Origin: an uncultured Anaerocolumna sp.
Lineage (GTDB): Bacteria; Bacillota; Clostridia; Lachnospirales; Lachnospiraceae
Assembly (NCBI GenBank): GCA_937901695.1
Contig: CALDJN010000147.1
Coordinates: forward strand, 1 to 21,081
Length of the DNA: 21,081 nt
Reading direction: 5' to 3'
The position numbers and the translations under genes were made by a program. Shown here piece after piece: positions 6,358 through 15,048 of this stretch. Below the pieces are notes generated by a model. The model had not been told where the DNA came from. It saw only the letters and a program-made list of their open reading frames with translations, and made no database searches. Position 1 is the first letter of the stretch. Each line of letters opens with the position of its first letter.

Positions 6358-7719
6358 ATGTCACAACAAAATCAAGCTGTGGGTTATTTACCTGATGAGC
6401 GCCCACCATTTATTCCACTTATTTTATTTGCACTTCAGCAAATTGTCGTTATGTTTCCTGCAACTGTACTGGTTGCTCTGATTACCGGATTCCACGTTTC
6501 AACTACCATATTTGCCAGCGGATTAGCCACTTTAGCTTTTATCCTTGTTACCGGTAGAAAAATCCCTTTATATTATGGTTCTAGTTTTTCTTATATTGCT
6601 GCTATTGCCTCCATCATGGGTGCAGAAGCATTTGCTAATTACACTCTTGATGAAAAAATCTCAGTTGCACAATTTGGTATTGTAATGTCTGGTTTCGTTT
6701 CTATTATCGCAGGTATGATCATCAAGCGCTGCGGAAAAGCCACTATCGACAAAGTCCTTCCCCCTACTGTTACAGGAAGTATCTCTATTATAATTGGTTT
6801 ATCCCTTGCTGGAAATGCAATGACTGGTGCCTCCACATTCCCTGAAGTAGCAGCAAACCAAGCTGGTTTAGCAAGTAACATGGCTTGGATTATCTCAATC
6901 GTTACATTATTTTCAACAATTATATATTCGGTATACTTAAAAGGTAAGCTGAGTCAGCTGCCTATTCTTTTTGGCCTTTTTACGGGTTATATCGTTGCTG
7001 CAATCATTGGCGGAGTTACCGGTATCCCATTTATCACCTTTGACACCATTCAAAGTAGTTCTATATTAAGCCTTCCGGTCTTTACATTGCCAAAGCCTTC
7101 CTTAGCTGCAGTTGCCGCAATTATGCCAATAGCTATTGCAACAATTCCCGAATCCACTGCTCATATTTATCAACTTGATATATATGTAAATGACTTAGCT
7201 AAGAAAAAAGGTTCTAAAAAGAAATACAATATTGAAGATAAGTTAGGTCTTAACTTAATCGGTGATGGTATTGGCGATATTGTATCAGGCTTTGTAGGAG
7301 GACCTGCCGGAACCAATTACGGTGAAAATATTAGTGCTATGGCACTGTCCAAAATCTTCTCAGTACCCGTACTTATTGCTGCATCTATTATTACCATGAT
7401 TATCTCTTGCTTTACACCATTAATTAATGTCGTATACTCCATACCGAAGGCAGTTATCGGTGGTTTATCCATCTACCTCTTCGGTGTTATCGCCGCACAG
7501 GGTATTACCATTATGATGGACAAGAAAGTAGATATGTTCAAATCTAAAAACTTAGCCGTTATCGCAGTAATCTTAATTATTGGATTAGGCGGAAGTTTTG
7601 GATTCGAAGCAAGCATGATTCCTATGTTCGGAATGAAATTCCCTGCTATCGCAACAGCTGCTGTAGTAGGCATCTTATTAAATCTGGTATTATCCATTGG
7701 GGAGAAGGAAGAAGCTTAA
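6358..7719 (+). CDS. NCS2 nucleobase permease, uracil/xanthine type
   Basis: This is a 453-residue polytopic membrane protein, the normal length for the UraA/PbuX branch of the NCS2 (nucleobase:cation symporter 2) family with 14 helices. Two family landmarks with the substrate-contacting acidic residues are present: Glu265 in TIPESTAH and Glu323 in GGPAGTNYGENI. The second glycine-rich stretch GDGIGDIVSGFVGG lies just before the latter. The protein should import uracil or a related base with protons. AAGGAGG ten bases before the ATG gives a clear start. The gene is monocistronic, followed by a hairpin at 7808-7846. Without a pyrimidine gene neighbourhood, uracil versus xanthine or another base cannot be decided. 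Confidence 0.9.
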   Translation: MSQQNQAVGYLPDERPPFIPLILFALQQIVVMFPATVLVALITGFHVSTTIFASGLATLAFILVTGRKIPLYYGSSFSYIAAIASIMGAEAFANYTLDEKISVAQFGIVMSGFVSIIAGMIIKRCGKATIDKVLPPTVTGSISIIIGLSLAGNAMTGASTFPEVAANQAGLASNMAWIISIVTLFSTIIYSVYLKGKLSQLPILFGLFTGYIVAAIIGGVTGIPFITFDTIQSSSILSLPVFTLPKPSLAAVAAIMPIAIATIPESTAHIYQLDIYVNDLAKKKGSKKKYNIEDKLGLNLIGDGIGDIVSGFVGGPAGTNYGENISAMALSKIFSVPVLIAASIITMIISCFTPLINVVYSIPKAVIGGLSIYLFGVIAAQGITIMMDKKVDMFKSKNLAVIAVILIIGLGGSFGFEASMIPMFGMKFPAIATAAVVGILLNLVLSIGEKEEA

Positions 7720-7807
7720 AAATCGGTGATTAGTATGTAAAAAGGCTCCCATATAAGGTGATTTATTGCTATAAGGTTTTTCCGTATAATTTCTATAAAT
7801 ATATTCG

Positions 7808-7846
7808 AAAAGGCGAAGAATTTCAAAATGAGATTCTTCGCCTTTT
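7808..7846 (+). terminator. Hairpin of the palindrome family, likely permease terminator
   Basis: AAAAGGCGAAGAAT (7808-7821) and ATTCTTCGCCTTTT (7833-7846) form a perfect 14-bp stem with an 11-base loop, ending in TTTT. The core is the same AAGAAT/ATTCTTCGCC motif as in the other palindromes. On the right, AGAATTGTC continues a degraded half-unit. Its position after the permease gene suits a transcription terminator. Confidence 0.7.
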
Positions 7847-7931
7847 AAGTTTAGAATTGTCGTGTAGCATTCTCCATTATTATACAATATGCACAATTAA
7901 ATGTATAATAATGCATATTATAGTGTTAATA

Positions 7932-7960
7932 TTGACAATTATTCTTCCCTGCTATACAAT
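7932..7960 (+). promoter_or_regulatory. Sigma-A promoter of the two-component operon
   Basis: TTGACA (7932-7937) and TACAAT (7955-7960) are separated by exactly 17 bp. Transcription would start near 7967, about 27 bases before the TTG start of the response regulator. The strength of both boxes suggests that the regulator pair is made constitutively at a basal level. Confidence 0.8.
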
Positions 7961-7993
7961 ATATTTGTCAAAGCAAAAGAAAAGGGTGATATT

Positions 7994-8740
7994 TTGTACA
8001 GTGTAATTATCATTGATGATGAACCATGGGTTACTATTGATATTGAACAATCATTTAGATTAAAAGAAGTTGGCTTTCATATTATCGGTTCTTTTCGGAA
8101 CCCTACAACTGCCCTTTTTGAAATTTTAAGAAATAAACCAGACCTAATTATTACTGATATTCGAATGCCACATATATCAGGCTTGGAATTAATTAAAAAG
8201 ATTCGGGAACAAGGTCTTAATAGTGAAATTATTATTGTTAGCGGTTATAGCGACTTTGAATATGCAAAAGATGCCATTCGTTTAGGTGCAGCTGACTATT
8301 GTTTAAAACCAATAAACCCAGAAGAAGCCTCCATAGCTATTATGAAAGTTAAGGAAAAGTTAGATAAAAAGTATTCTGCTGCATCAAATAAATGCCCGGA
8401 TGAGCAAAATTCTTTCCAAATAGATAGTTTTCATCAGCTTTTATATTATGTAGAAAGTCATTTCTATAATAAATTAACTTTAAAGGAATTGGCTCAGAAA
8501 TTTCATATGAATCCAAATTACTGCTGCTCCCTTTTTAAAAAATATAAGAATACTACCTTCTCTCAATACTTGACTAATATTCGAGTTGATGAAGCCCAAA
8601 AGTTACTTTCAGAAACTGATCATTCACTTGATAAAATAGCATCTTTAGTAGGTTTTCATGATTATTTCTATTTTAGTAAAGTATTTAAAAAAAGCTGTGG
8701 GATATCTCCTAAAGACTACAGGAAAAAGATTAGAGGGTGA
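7994..8740 (+). CDS. Response regulator, receiver plus AraC-type DNA-binding domain (YesN-like)
   Basis: This is a 248-residue cytosolic regulator. A CheY-like receiver domain fills residues 1-125, with the acidic pair Asp8-Asp9, the phospho-acceptor Asp55 in TDIRMP, and the conserved Lys in CLKPI. An AraC/XylS domain with two helix-turn-helix units fills about 145-248, ending in the family signature FSKVFKKSCGISPKDYRKK. An upstream ATG at 7901 is open in frame, but it lies before the sigma-A promoter. The TTG at 7994-7996 follows GGGTGA and begins MYSVIIIDDEP, the normal N-terminus of such proteins. The next gene is its histidine kinase, starting five bases later. YesN-type regulators commonly activate carbohydrate uptake operons, so the CUT1 cluster to the right is the likely target. 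Confidence 0.92.
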   Translation: MYSVIIIDDEPWVTIDIEQSFRLKEVGFHIIGSFRNPTTALFEILRNKPDLIITDIRMPHISGLELIKKIREQGLNSEIIIVSGYSDFEYAKDAIRLGAADYCLKPINPEEASIAIMKVKEKLDKKYSAASNKCPDEQNSFQIDSFHQLLYYVESHFYNKLTLKELAQKFHMNPNYCCSLFKKYKNTTFSQYLTNIRVDEAQKLLSETDHSLDKIASLVGFHDYFYFSKVFKKSCGISPKDYRKKIRG

Positions 8741-8744
8741 AACT

Positions 8745-10484
8745 ATGTTTAAATCTTTATTACACCAATTTATAGCTATTTTGATTATTCCGATTATCCT
8801 TATTCTTACAATAACACAATATACATATAAACAGATGCAAAAAGACCAAGAAGTAAAATTAGAAACTTATTGCACTACAACAATAGAGAATATTAATATT
8901 AACTTTTCCCTATTAATGTCTAATGTTTCAAAAATTGCGTCTGCTTTTTCAACCAGTCGAGATGTACAACTTTATTTATCTAACTGCAACAAGGGAGTTG
9001 ATTTAGCTCAAAGGCAAAAGTTCTCTGATATTGTAGAGCTGTCCAGTACTTTTCTGCCTTACCTCCTTGATATTGTTTTAATTGACAGCTCTGGCAATTC
9101 AACAAGTCTGGTTAGCTATTTATCGTCAGATTTACATAATTATATTCGGTCTTTAAGCAAGGAGTCGCAAAATGTCGACAAATCATATTCTTTTTACATT
9201 AATCCCAAAACCAATAATGTTTATATCGTTTATCTGGCTCCCATTTATGTAACAAAATCATCAACAAACTATGGTAATTATACTGGCTCCATTGCCATTC
9301 TATGTAAGTCCAGTATTATCTCCAAAATCATTAATTCTACTAATGATATATTAATAGAAATAGTCAACAAGAATAATAATGAAGTTTTATTTTCCAATAA
9401 AGCACTTTTTAGTAAGGAGAACATAAATAGGCTTTATTCTTCAAGCTCTCAGCATCGTTCAAAAGATATTATCGGTACGAATTTAGCAATCAAAGGTACT
9501 TATTTAAAACATCCTTTCAGCTCCTATTCTTCTATAGGCAAGGAAAGTACCCTTAATAACTTTTTACTTGCTGCCGGCCCGATTTTTTTAATTATTTTAG
9601 TATATCTGGCTATTACAATTCACCTGGTTCTCATACGACCAATTGATAAGTTGAATATGCAAATTAAAAATATGAACTTTACTGATGGAAAAATCAAAAT
9701 AAAAAGTACTGCACAAAATGAAATTGGCTCTATTGCCAAACTTATTAATCAAATGGTAGATAGAATCGTAACTTTAAATCAAGAGAATTTAAATTCAAAA
9801 GTGAAACTTTATGAAATGGAAATTTCAAAAAAAGAAACCCAGCTTTATGCTTATCAAAGTCAGATAAATCCGCATTTTCTTTACAATATGCTTCAATGCA
9901 TGAGAGGTATCTCCCTGATGAATGGCATGGAACAAATAGCACGTATTTGTACAAATATGGCTGATTTATTCCGATATTCTATTAAGGGTGAGAATTATGT
10001 AAGCTTAAATGATGAAATTACCATTGTAGATAAATATTTGTATATGATTTCTGTACGTTTTCAAAATAGAATCACTTACACATTTCAGATTGACGAATCT
10101 ACTAAATCACTTATGATTCCTAAAATGATATTACAACCCATCGTTGAAAACTCCATCTTTCACGGTTTAGAACAAATCACGGAACAAGGGAAACTTTACA
10201 TATCATCAAAATGCATTCATAATGATTTAATAATATCCGTAAAAGATAATGGAATCGGATTTAATCCGGAACAGCTAGAAGAATTAAATCACCTGCTTAT
10301 GAAGACTTCCGATAATTTTGATATTTCACATTGTGAAAAGGAAGGAATCGGCATTATTAATATTCATAATAAAATCCAGCTATATGAAGGAAATGATTAC
10401 GGATTATCTATTCATAGTTCCGGCGGAGAAACGGAGGTTATCATAAAATTAAAAATAATAAAAAATAATAAAGAGAAAATGTAA
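8745..10484 (+). CDS. Sensor histidine kinase, YesM-type
   Basis: This is a 579-residue membrane kinase. The first transmembrane helix is at residues 4-25 and the second at about 272-297. They enclose a roughly 245-residue extracellular sensor, probably a double-Cache-type domain. A HAMP segment follows at about 298-350. The His_kinase domain has the phospho-acceptor His377 in QSQINPHFLYN, and the ATPase domain has an N box (PIVENSIFHG, 465-474) and G box (DNGIGF, 501-506). This is the LytS/YesM class rather than the classical HisKA class. The longer reading frame beginning at 8658 overlaps the regulator gene and has no binding site; GAGGG seven bases before the ATG at 8745 fixes the start. 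It pairs with the regulator directly upstream. Confidence 0.93.
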   Translation: MFKSLLHQFIAILIIPIILILTITQYTYKQMQKDQEVKLETYCTTTIENININFSLLMSNVSKIASAFSTSRDVQLYLSNCNKGVDLAQRQKFSDIVELSSTFLPYLLDIVLIDSSGNSTSLVSYLSSDLHNYIRSLSKESQNVDKSYSFYINPKTNNVYIVYLAPIYVTKSSTNYGNYTGSIAILCKSSIISKIINSTNDILIEIVNKNNNEVLFSNKALFSKENINRLYSSSSQHRSKDIIGTNLAIKGTYLKHPFSSYSSIGKESTLNNFLLAAGPIFLIILVYLAITIHLVLIRPIDKLNMQIKNMNFTDGKIKIKSTAQNEIGSIAKLINQMVDRIVTLNQENLNSKVKLYEMEISKKETQLYAYQSQINPHFLYNMLQCMRGISLMNGMEQIARICTNMADLFRYSIKGENYVSLNDEITIVDKYLYMISVRFQNRITYTFQIDESTKSLMIPKMILQPIVENSIFHGLEQITEQGKLYISSKCIHNDLIISVKDNGIGFNPEQLEELNHLLMKTSDNFDISHCEKEGIGIINIHNKIQLYEGNDYGLSIHSSGGETEVIIKLKIIKNNKEKM

Positions 10485-10786
10485 GATAAAATAAATACCG
10501 GAGAATGTAAGATAGAAAAAATACACTTTGATAACCACATGGGATTCTTAGTATACATACATTTGTAAAAAAGAAGGGTTTATTGCAAATTGTCATTACT
10601 ATGAAAGAGCCACAGTAAGCAACTCCTCCGGAATTGTTTATGCCCGCGAGTAAACTTAGTGTAGCAGAATTATCACCCAATAAACCTTTCATTTACTGGG
10701 GGCTGTTAGAGTATGATAATCCTGACATAAACGCACGCACTGTTAAAGATTTTAATTTAAGAAACTTTTGTAACGTCACCTTTCAT
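10485..10786. other. 302-bp convergent gap with a possible short relic frame
   Basis: The gap separates the kinase gene from the converging amidohydrolase gene. A 50-codon plus-strand frame (10640-10792, beginning MPASKLSVAELSPNKPF) has ordinary amino-acid composition. A second open stretch in another frame lies just before it (roughly 10580-10650). Together they look like a frame-shifted gene fragment, but I recognise no family and there is no good binding site. No strong terminator is visible. Confidence 0.3.
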
Positions 10787-11815
10787 TTATAACCTGGTTA
10801 AAAGATATTCTGCATTATCATGGTATATTTTTCTTAATATATCAGGTTCTAGTCCAATCCCATATATCTTCCACCTTCCTTTTGCTGGGATGATATTATA
10901 GTCATAATTAAAATATTCATCCATTGACTCTAAGAAACGATAATATATAGGGTATAACAAATCTTTTGTTGGATAATAATCTGTGCCAAATAGTATTCTG
11001 TCCTGATGTTTTGTAAAGAATTTTTTGGCTGTATAAGGCTGGCGTCCCAATTCAGAAATTCGGGCAGAAATATCAATGTACATATTGGGGTGCTTATTTA
11101 ATTGCTCACTTACAAAGTTTAAATTTTCTGCGTAAGAGCCACAATGGGCAACAACAAATGTAGTGTTGGGGTTATTTCCTATTAGTTTGTCCTGTTGTTC
11201 TAAAAGTTCTTCAAAGGAAGGTAGTCCTTTACCATAAAAACACCATTCTGGATGTTCAATTAGTTCTTCCACACGTTCATTGTTATTGTCAATTGGTTTA
11301 AAAAATGCTGGTGGGTCTGCAAGGTGCACTACTACGGGAAAATGATTTTCTTCTGCCTCCTGCCAGATAACTTGTAAACGTTTATCATCTGCCCTGAGCA
11401 GTTTTCCATTTTTGTCCTTATATTCTAATCCAAGATTTTTCCATACTTTTAACCCTTTAATACCTAATTTTTTATATCTTTGTATGGTTTTATGAACATA
11501 GGTTTCGAAATTGGGTTCATTTATGTAATCAAAATTAATGGGGGCAAAAATTGTACAAAACTCTTCCTGCCCTTCCCATATTCTACATACATGTTCCACT
11601 TCTTCCGGAAATATCTCCAAATCTATTACCTTCTCAACTCCATAACTTTTTAATATTGATATGATATTTTTTGCAGTATAAGTCTTTTCATACCGCTGAC
11701 CCCTATATACAGGGCCAAAATGAGTGTGAAAATCAATTACGGAATGACAAGGTTTATTATATTCTGTTTCTTTAACAATAAGCTCACTAAAAGGTCTATA
11801 TTCTGATAGAAGCAA
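10787..11815 (-). CDS. Amidohydrolase family metal-dependent hydrolase
   Basis: This is a 342-residue soluble TIM-barrel hydrolase of the amidohydrolase-2 group (Pfam PF04909). The expected metal ligands are visible: the His30-X-His32 motif in DFHTHFGP, His164 in VVVHLADPP, His224 in VVAHCGSY and Asp279 in LFGTDYYP. Members open lactones or decarboxylate or hydrolyse small organic acids. It starts at TTG (11813-11815) with GGAGG seven bases upstream; no better start exists. It is the last leftward gene after the sugar transporter operon and the Gfo/Idh oxidoreductase, but a MITE-like repeat of about 300 bp lies between, so co-transcription is uncertain. A sugar lactone or sugar acid substrate is a guess from context only. 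Confidence 0.85.
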   Translation of the reverse strand: MLLSEYRPFSELIVKETEYNKPCHSVIDFHTHFGPVYRGQRYEKTYTAKNIISILKSYGVEKVIDLEIFPEEVEHVCRIWEGQEEFCTIFAPINFDYINEPNFETYVHKTIQRYKKLGIKGLKVWKNLGLEYKDKNGKLLRADDKRLQVIWQEAEENHFPVVVHLADPPAFFKPIDNNNERVEELIEHPEWCFYGKGLPSFEELLEQQDKLIGNNPNTTFVVAHCGSYAENLNFVSEQLNKHPNMYIDISARISELGRQPYTAKKFFTKHQDRILFGTDYYPTKDLLYPIYYRFLESMDEYFNYDYNIIPAKGRWKIYGIGLEPDILRKIYHDNAEYLLTRL

Positions 11816-11860
11816 AAGAACTCCTCCTTATTCTGCTATTACATTTACTATTTGCAAAAA

Positions 11861-12163
11861 GGGTTGCTGCAAAATATAAATATCGTTCTGGGAAGGCTTT
11901 ATCACACTAAGCAAGTTTTGTCATCCTCAGAAGTTTTGCTGCCCAAAACAGGCTTTGTCATTCTGAGAGCAAATTCAGCTTGCCCAATTTGCTCGAAGAA
12001 TCTCCCTTTAAAATGAGATTCTTCGCCCCTTGGGCTCAGAATGACAGTTTTGTAACAGCTAATTTTAATAGTGGTTTAAATCTAAGTTATTTCTTGGGCT
12101 CAGAATGACATGCTTTCATAGGAATGACATGCTTTCACAGCAATGACAGTTTTGCAACAGCCC
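11861..12163. mobile_element. MITE-like composite repeat, no transposase
   Basis: The ends GGGTTGCTGCAAAA (11861-11874) and TTTTGCAACAGCCC (12150-12163) are inverted repeats matching at 12 of 14 positions. They resemble the GGCTGTTGCAAA-type ends seen in several insertion sequence families. Inside lie two members of the interspersed palindrome family (11957-12001 and 12017-12045) and a 19-bp tandem repeat containing AATGACATGCTTTCA at about 12103-12140. The end sequence ACAGTTTTGTAACAGC also occurs internally at 12045-12060, suggesting a partial duplication. No coding frame is present. I did not find a convincing target-site duplication. Confidence 0.6.
11957..12045. repeat. Palindrome family pair with an extended inner stem
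   Basis: The left monomer is ATTCT-GA-GAGCAAATT-loop-AATTTGCTC-GA-AGAAT (11960-12001). Its inner stem is nine bp with a sequence unrelated to the GCC/GGC stems of the other copies, yet fully paired. The right monomer (12017-12045) is the inverted form with GCCC-CTT-GGGC. The two can also pair through their AGAATC/GATTCT ends. It may terminate the transporter operon that comes from the right. Confidence 0.85.
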
Positions 12164-12221
12164 ACTTTACTAATTTTTACTAGCTTTTACTAACCTTTTT
12201 TACCAGTCCCCCATAGCCGGA

Positions 12222-13253
12222 TTAATATTCTACTTCTACCGGCATTCCAGTCTCTGCTGACTCATTGATTGCAATAATGGCTAATGCTGTTTTTCTTGCA
12301 TCTTCAAGGGTTACCCTGAACTCTTTTCCATCCACTAGTCGGTCAACGAAATCTCGTATGCTTTCATAAGAAAGACCTTTACATCTGTCAAATACATAAT
12401 TAGATACCAAGATATCCGGTGTATATGCTCTTTCTTCTGTTACCTCATGAATCAGATTATGACTCGACAAGTCTAAGCTAATCATACCTTCTGTACATAA
12501 TATGCTGAATTTAAAATCATTAACATTGGTATTTCCATTTGGAGTTATCCAGCCATTTTCCATCTGAGCAACCCCGCCTTTATTAAATTCAATGGTAGTC
12601 AGGAAAATATCCGGTGTATCCACTCCAAGTTTTTTCAATATGCCAGTTTTCTTAACAGAATAAACCCGCTTAACATCATCATCAAACATCCAGCGCAATG
12701 TGTCCAGACTGTGACTCCCTAAGAACCATAGTATGGAAGACTTTGCTGACCAGGATAACATATCGGTGGCAACCCATTTAATATCACTATGTCTTATATA
12801 GGCTGTATAGGGAGTCCCTAATTTGCCTGATTCTACTTCTTGTTTCGCCTTATTAAAAGGTGGATTCCAACGATTATGTAAATCAACCATACATCGAACT
12901 CCATTTTTCTTTACCGCTTCACATATCCTTGCAATGTCCTCTTTTGTTGTAGCAAGGGGTTTTTCAATTAACATAGCTTTCCCATGATTAGCAAATTCAA
13001 CAGCAATATCTGCATGTAAAAAGTCAGGTGTTACAATTGCAACTGCATCAATATCACTTTTTTCTGCCATTTCCCTATAGTCAGTGTACACTTCTTTAAT
13101 ACCATACTTTTCTGCAATTGCTCTTGCTCTTTCTTCATTTTTATCGCAAATAGAAACCAGGTCCGCAAATAAATGCTCCTTATATATGGAAGCGTGGGTT
13201 TCGCCCCATACGCCAGCTCCAACAATTCCTATTTTAATCTTCTTTAGTTCCAT
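12222..13253 (-). CDS. Gfo/Idh/MocA family NAD(P)-dependent oxidoreductase
   Basis: This is a 343-residue dehydrogenase of the glucose-fructose oxidoreductase/inositol dehydrogenase family. A Rossmann motif GIVGAGVWG lies at residues 9-17, the EKP motif with the catalytic Lys98 is in LIEKPLAT, and His181 in LGSHSLDTLRW is the probable acid/base. The longer open frame to 13391 overlaps the permease gene. The ATG at 13251-13253 follows AAAGGAG by eight bases and gives the standard N-terminus. It lies 23 bp after the second CUT1 permease and is almost certainly in the same operon, where it would oxidise or reduce the imported sugar or its derivative. Which sugar cannot be told; members act on inositols, glucosides and sugar acids. 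Confidence 0.92.
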   Translation of the reverse strand: MELKKIKIGIVGAGVWGETHASIYKEHLFADLVSICDKNEERARAIAEKYGIKEVYTDYREMAEKSDIDAVAIVTPDFLHADIAVEFANHGKAMLIEKPLATTKEDIARICEAVKKNGVRCMVDLHNRWNPPFNKAKQEVESGKLGTPYTAYIRHSDIKWVATDMLSWSAKSSILWFLGSHSLDTLRWMFDDDVKRVYSVKKTGILKKLGVDTPDIFLTTIEFNKGGVAQMENGWITPNGNTNVNDFKFSILCTEGMISLDLSSHNLIHEVTEERAYTPDILVSNYVFDRCKGLSYESIRDFVDRLVDGKEFRVTLEDARKTALAIIAINESAETGMPVEVEY

Positions 13254-13276
13254 AATAAAATCTCCTTTCAATATAT

Positions 13277-14119
13277 TTACTGCTTTACTGCACCTGCAGT
13301 CATACCGCTTACAAGATGTCTTTGCAATAATAAGAACAGTATTACAACCGGTATGGTTATAAGTACAGAACCAGCCATAATAGTATTCCAATTTGTAGTA
13401 TATTGCCCCTGAAAACTAGCAATACCAACCGGCAGAGTCCAGTTATTATAGCTTTTCATAAATGTGCTTGCAAATAGATATTCGTTCCAGCCTGTTATAA
13501 AAGAAAACAAGCATGTGGCTACTAAACCTGGAGCCGTTAAAGGAAGTATAACCTTAGTATAAACTTTAAATCTTCCCGCGCCATCTACCATAGCTGCCTC
13601 ATCTAATGAAATTGGAATGGTATCAAAAAAGCCTTTCATCATCCAGGTACAAAATGGGACTGAGAATGTGGCATATGCTAATATAAGACCTAAGAGAGTA
13701 TCTAACAATTTCAGCTGGCTCATAATAATATATAAAGGTACAATTAGTAATGACCCCGGCAAAACCTGTGTTGTAATAATGACGTAAGACAATGCTGCTT
13801 TTCCTTTAAACCGGAATCTTGAGATACCATACCCTCCCAAAGTTGCAATAATCATTGAAAAAATTGTTGTTAATACTGCAACCACGACACTATTTAATGT
13901 CCATTTTATAAAGTTAAAACTTTTTGAATTGGTGGTAAGTATCTCTACATATCCCTGCAACGTTTTTTTGGCAGGAATAAAAGTTGGTGGATAGCTATAT
14001 ACTTCTTCTGCAGACTTAAAAGATGTCGAAATCATCCATATGAAGGGAAATAGCGTAACGATGCAAATAATAATAACAGCTGCTATTACACACCAATGGG
14101 CTATTTTTGATTTTCTCAT
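13277..14119 (-). CDS. CUT1 carbohydrate ABC transporter permease (MalG-like)
   Basis: This is a 280-residue inner-membrane permease with six helices. The N-terminal PFIWMISTSFKS motif is typical of MalG-type permeases. The ATPase-contact loop EAAMVDGAGRFKVYTKVILP is at about residues 189-208, and the C-terminus ends GMTAGAVKQ, also a MalG-family hallmark. Its start codon overlaps the stop codon of the MalF-like gene by the ATGA arrangement, so the two are translationally coupled and form the heterodimeric channel. No ATPase gene accompanies them here, as is usual in Firmicutes where one MsmX-like ATPase serves several CUT1 systems. Confidence 0.95.
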   Translation of the reverse strand: MRKSKIAHWCVIAAVIIICIVTLFPFIWMISTSFKSAEEVYSYPPTFIPAKKTLQGYVEILTTNSKSFNFIKWTLNSVVVAVLTTIFSMIIATLGGYGISRFRFKGKAALSYVIITTQVLPGSLLIVPLYIIMSQLKLLDTLLGLILAYATFSVPFCTWMMKGFFDTIPISLDEAAMVDGAGRFKVYTKVILPLTAPGLVATCLFSFITGWNEYLFASTFMKSYNNWTLPVGIASFQGQYTTNWNTIMAGSVLITIPVVILFLLLQRHLVSGMTAGAVKQ

Positions 14120-15021
14120 TCTTTTTCTTCACCTCCTGTCAAAGCCTTAAAGTACACGTAAGTAAAGATTAAAGAAACAATAAGCATAAGCATACCGGAG
14201 GCTGAAGCTTTGCCAAAATCAAAGTACTTAAATGCATTTTGCTGTACAAATATTGTTAAAAGTTCGGTTGTTCTTGAAGGTCCCCCTTTCGTTAAAACAT
14301 ATGCAATTGCGTAATCCTTTATGGTCCATACGACCAAAAGCAATAGCACAATCATAGACACTGGTTTTATGGATGGTACCGTTATATGTTTTATTTTCTG
14401 TATGACATTTGCTCCATCCATTTCAGCTGCCTCGTACAAATCGTTTGAAACACTTTGCATACCGGCTAGCAACATAACTGCCACAAAGGGAAATCCCTTC
14501 CATATGTTTACTACCATGGCGGCAGGCAACGCTACTTTCGTATCTTGTAAGTATGCAATATTTCTTGTTAATATTCCTACGTTATTAAGCAAATAGTTGA
14601 TTATTCCATAATCCTTGTCATACATAAGTATCCAAACTAAGCAAGCCACTACCTCAGGTACAGCCCAGGGGATAATAATCAAGGACCTTGCAATCCCCCT
14701 CCCTTTAAACTTATTGTTTAAGAGAAGTGCTACTAAAAATCCAATTATAAATCTGGCACTTACCGTGATTACAATATATAATAAAGTTACCTTAACCGAG
14801 TTATAAAAATGTTCATCCGTTAAAACAGCTTTATAATTACCAAGCCCCACAAAATAATTTCCTCTATCCGACGGTTTAACAATATACCAATATTGGAAAC
14901 TCATAATTGCAGCTTTTATAATCGGTATGGCTAAAAATACAAATATGATAATTAATAAGGGGGCAAGAAAAGCATATGGTGTTAGTATTTCTTTCATTCG
15001 TTTTCTTTTCTTTATAATCAT
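14116..15021 (-). CDS. CUT1 carbohydrate ABC transporter permease (MalF-like)
   Basis: This is a permease of 301 residues with six helices. It carries the MalF-type start (LTPYAFLAPLLIIIFVFLAIP) and the cytoplasmic EAA loop EAAEMDGANVIQKIKHITVP. A GTG at 15031-15033 gives four more residues, but GTGGAG there is itself the ribosome binding site. The ATG at 15019-15021, six bases later, is the better start and is followed by the basic stretch MIIKKRKRMKE. It sits 27 bp after the binding-protein gene and overlaps the second permease by four bases. Confidence 0.94.
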   Translation of the reverse strand: MIIKKRKRMKEILTPYAFLAPLLIIIFVFLAIPIIKAAIMSFQYWYIVKPSDRGNYFVGLGNYKAVLTDEHFYNSVKVTLLYIVITVSARFIIGFLVALLLNNKFKGRGIARSLIIIPWAVPEVVACLVWILMYDKDYGIINYLLNNVGILTRNIAYLQDTKVALPAAMVVNIWKGFPFVAVMLLAGMQSVSNDLYEAAEMDGANVIQKIKHITVPSIKPVSMIVLLLLVVWTIKDYAIAYVLTKGGPSRTTELLTIFVQQNAFKYFDFGKASASGMLMLIVSLIFTYVYFKALTGGEEKE

Positions 15022-15048
15022 AATTTTCTCCACTTATCTTATTTATAA

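Larger units (their letters stand above)
11816..12221. other. 406-bp gap between amidohydrolase and oxidoreductase genes
   Basis: Nearly all of this gap is the MITE-like element with its palindromes. The flanking 45 bp on the left carries the amidohydrolase binding site, and the 58 bp on the right is plain AT-rich sequence after the oxidoreductase stop codon. No coding frame or recognisable promoter for the amidohydrolase is seen. Confidence 0.5.

Noticed and set aside
7901..7993. N-terminal extension of the response regulator from an ATG at 7901
   Set aside because: A consensus promoter at 7932-7960 lies inside the extension, and a TTG with a binding site at 7994 gives the canonical receiver-domain start.
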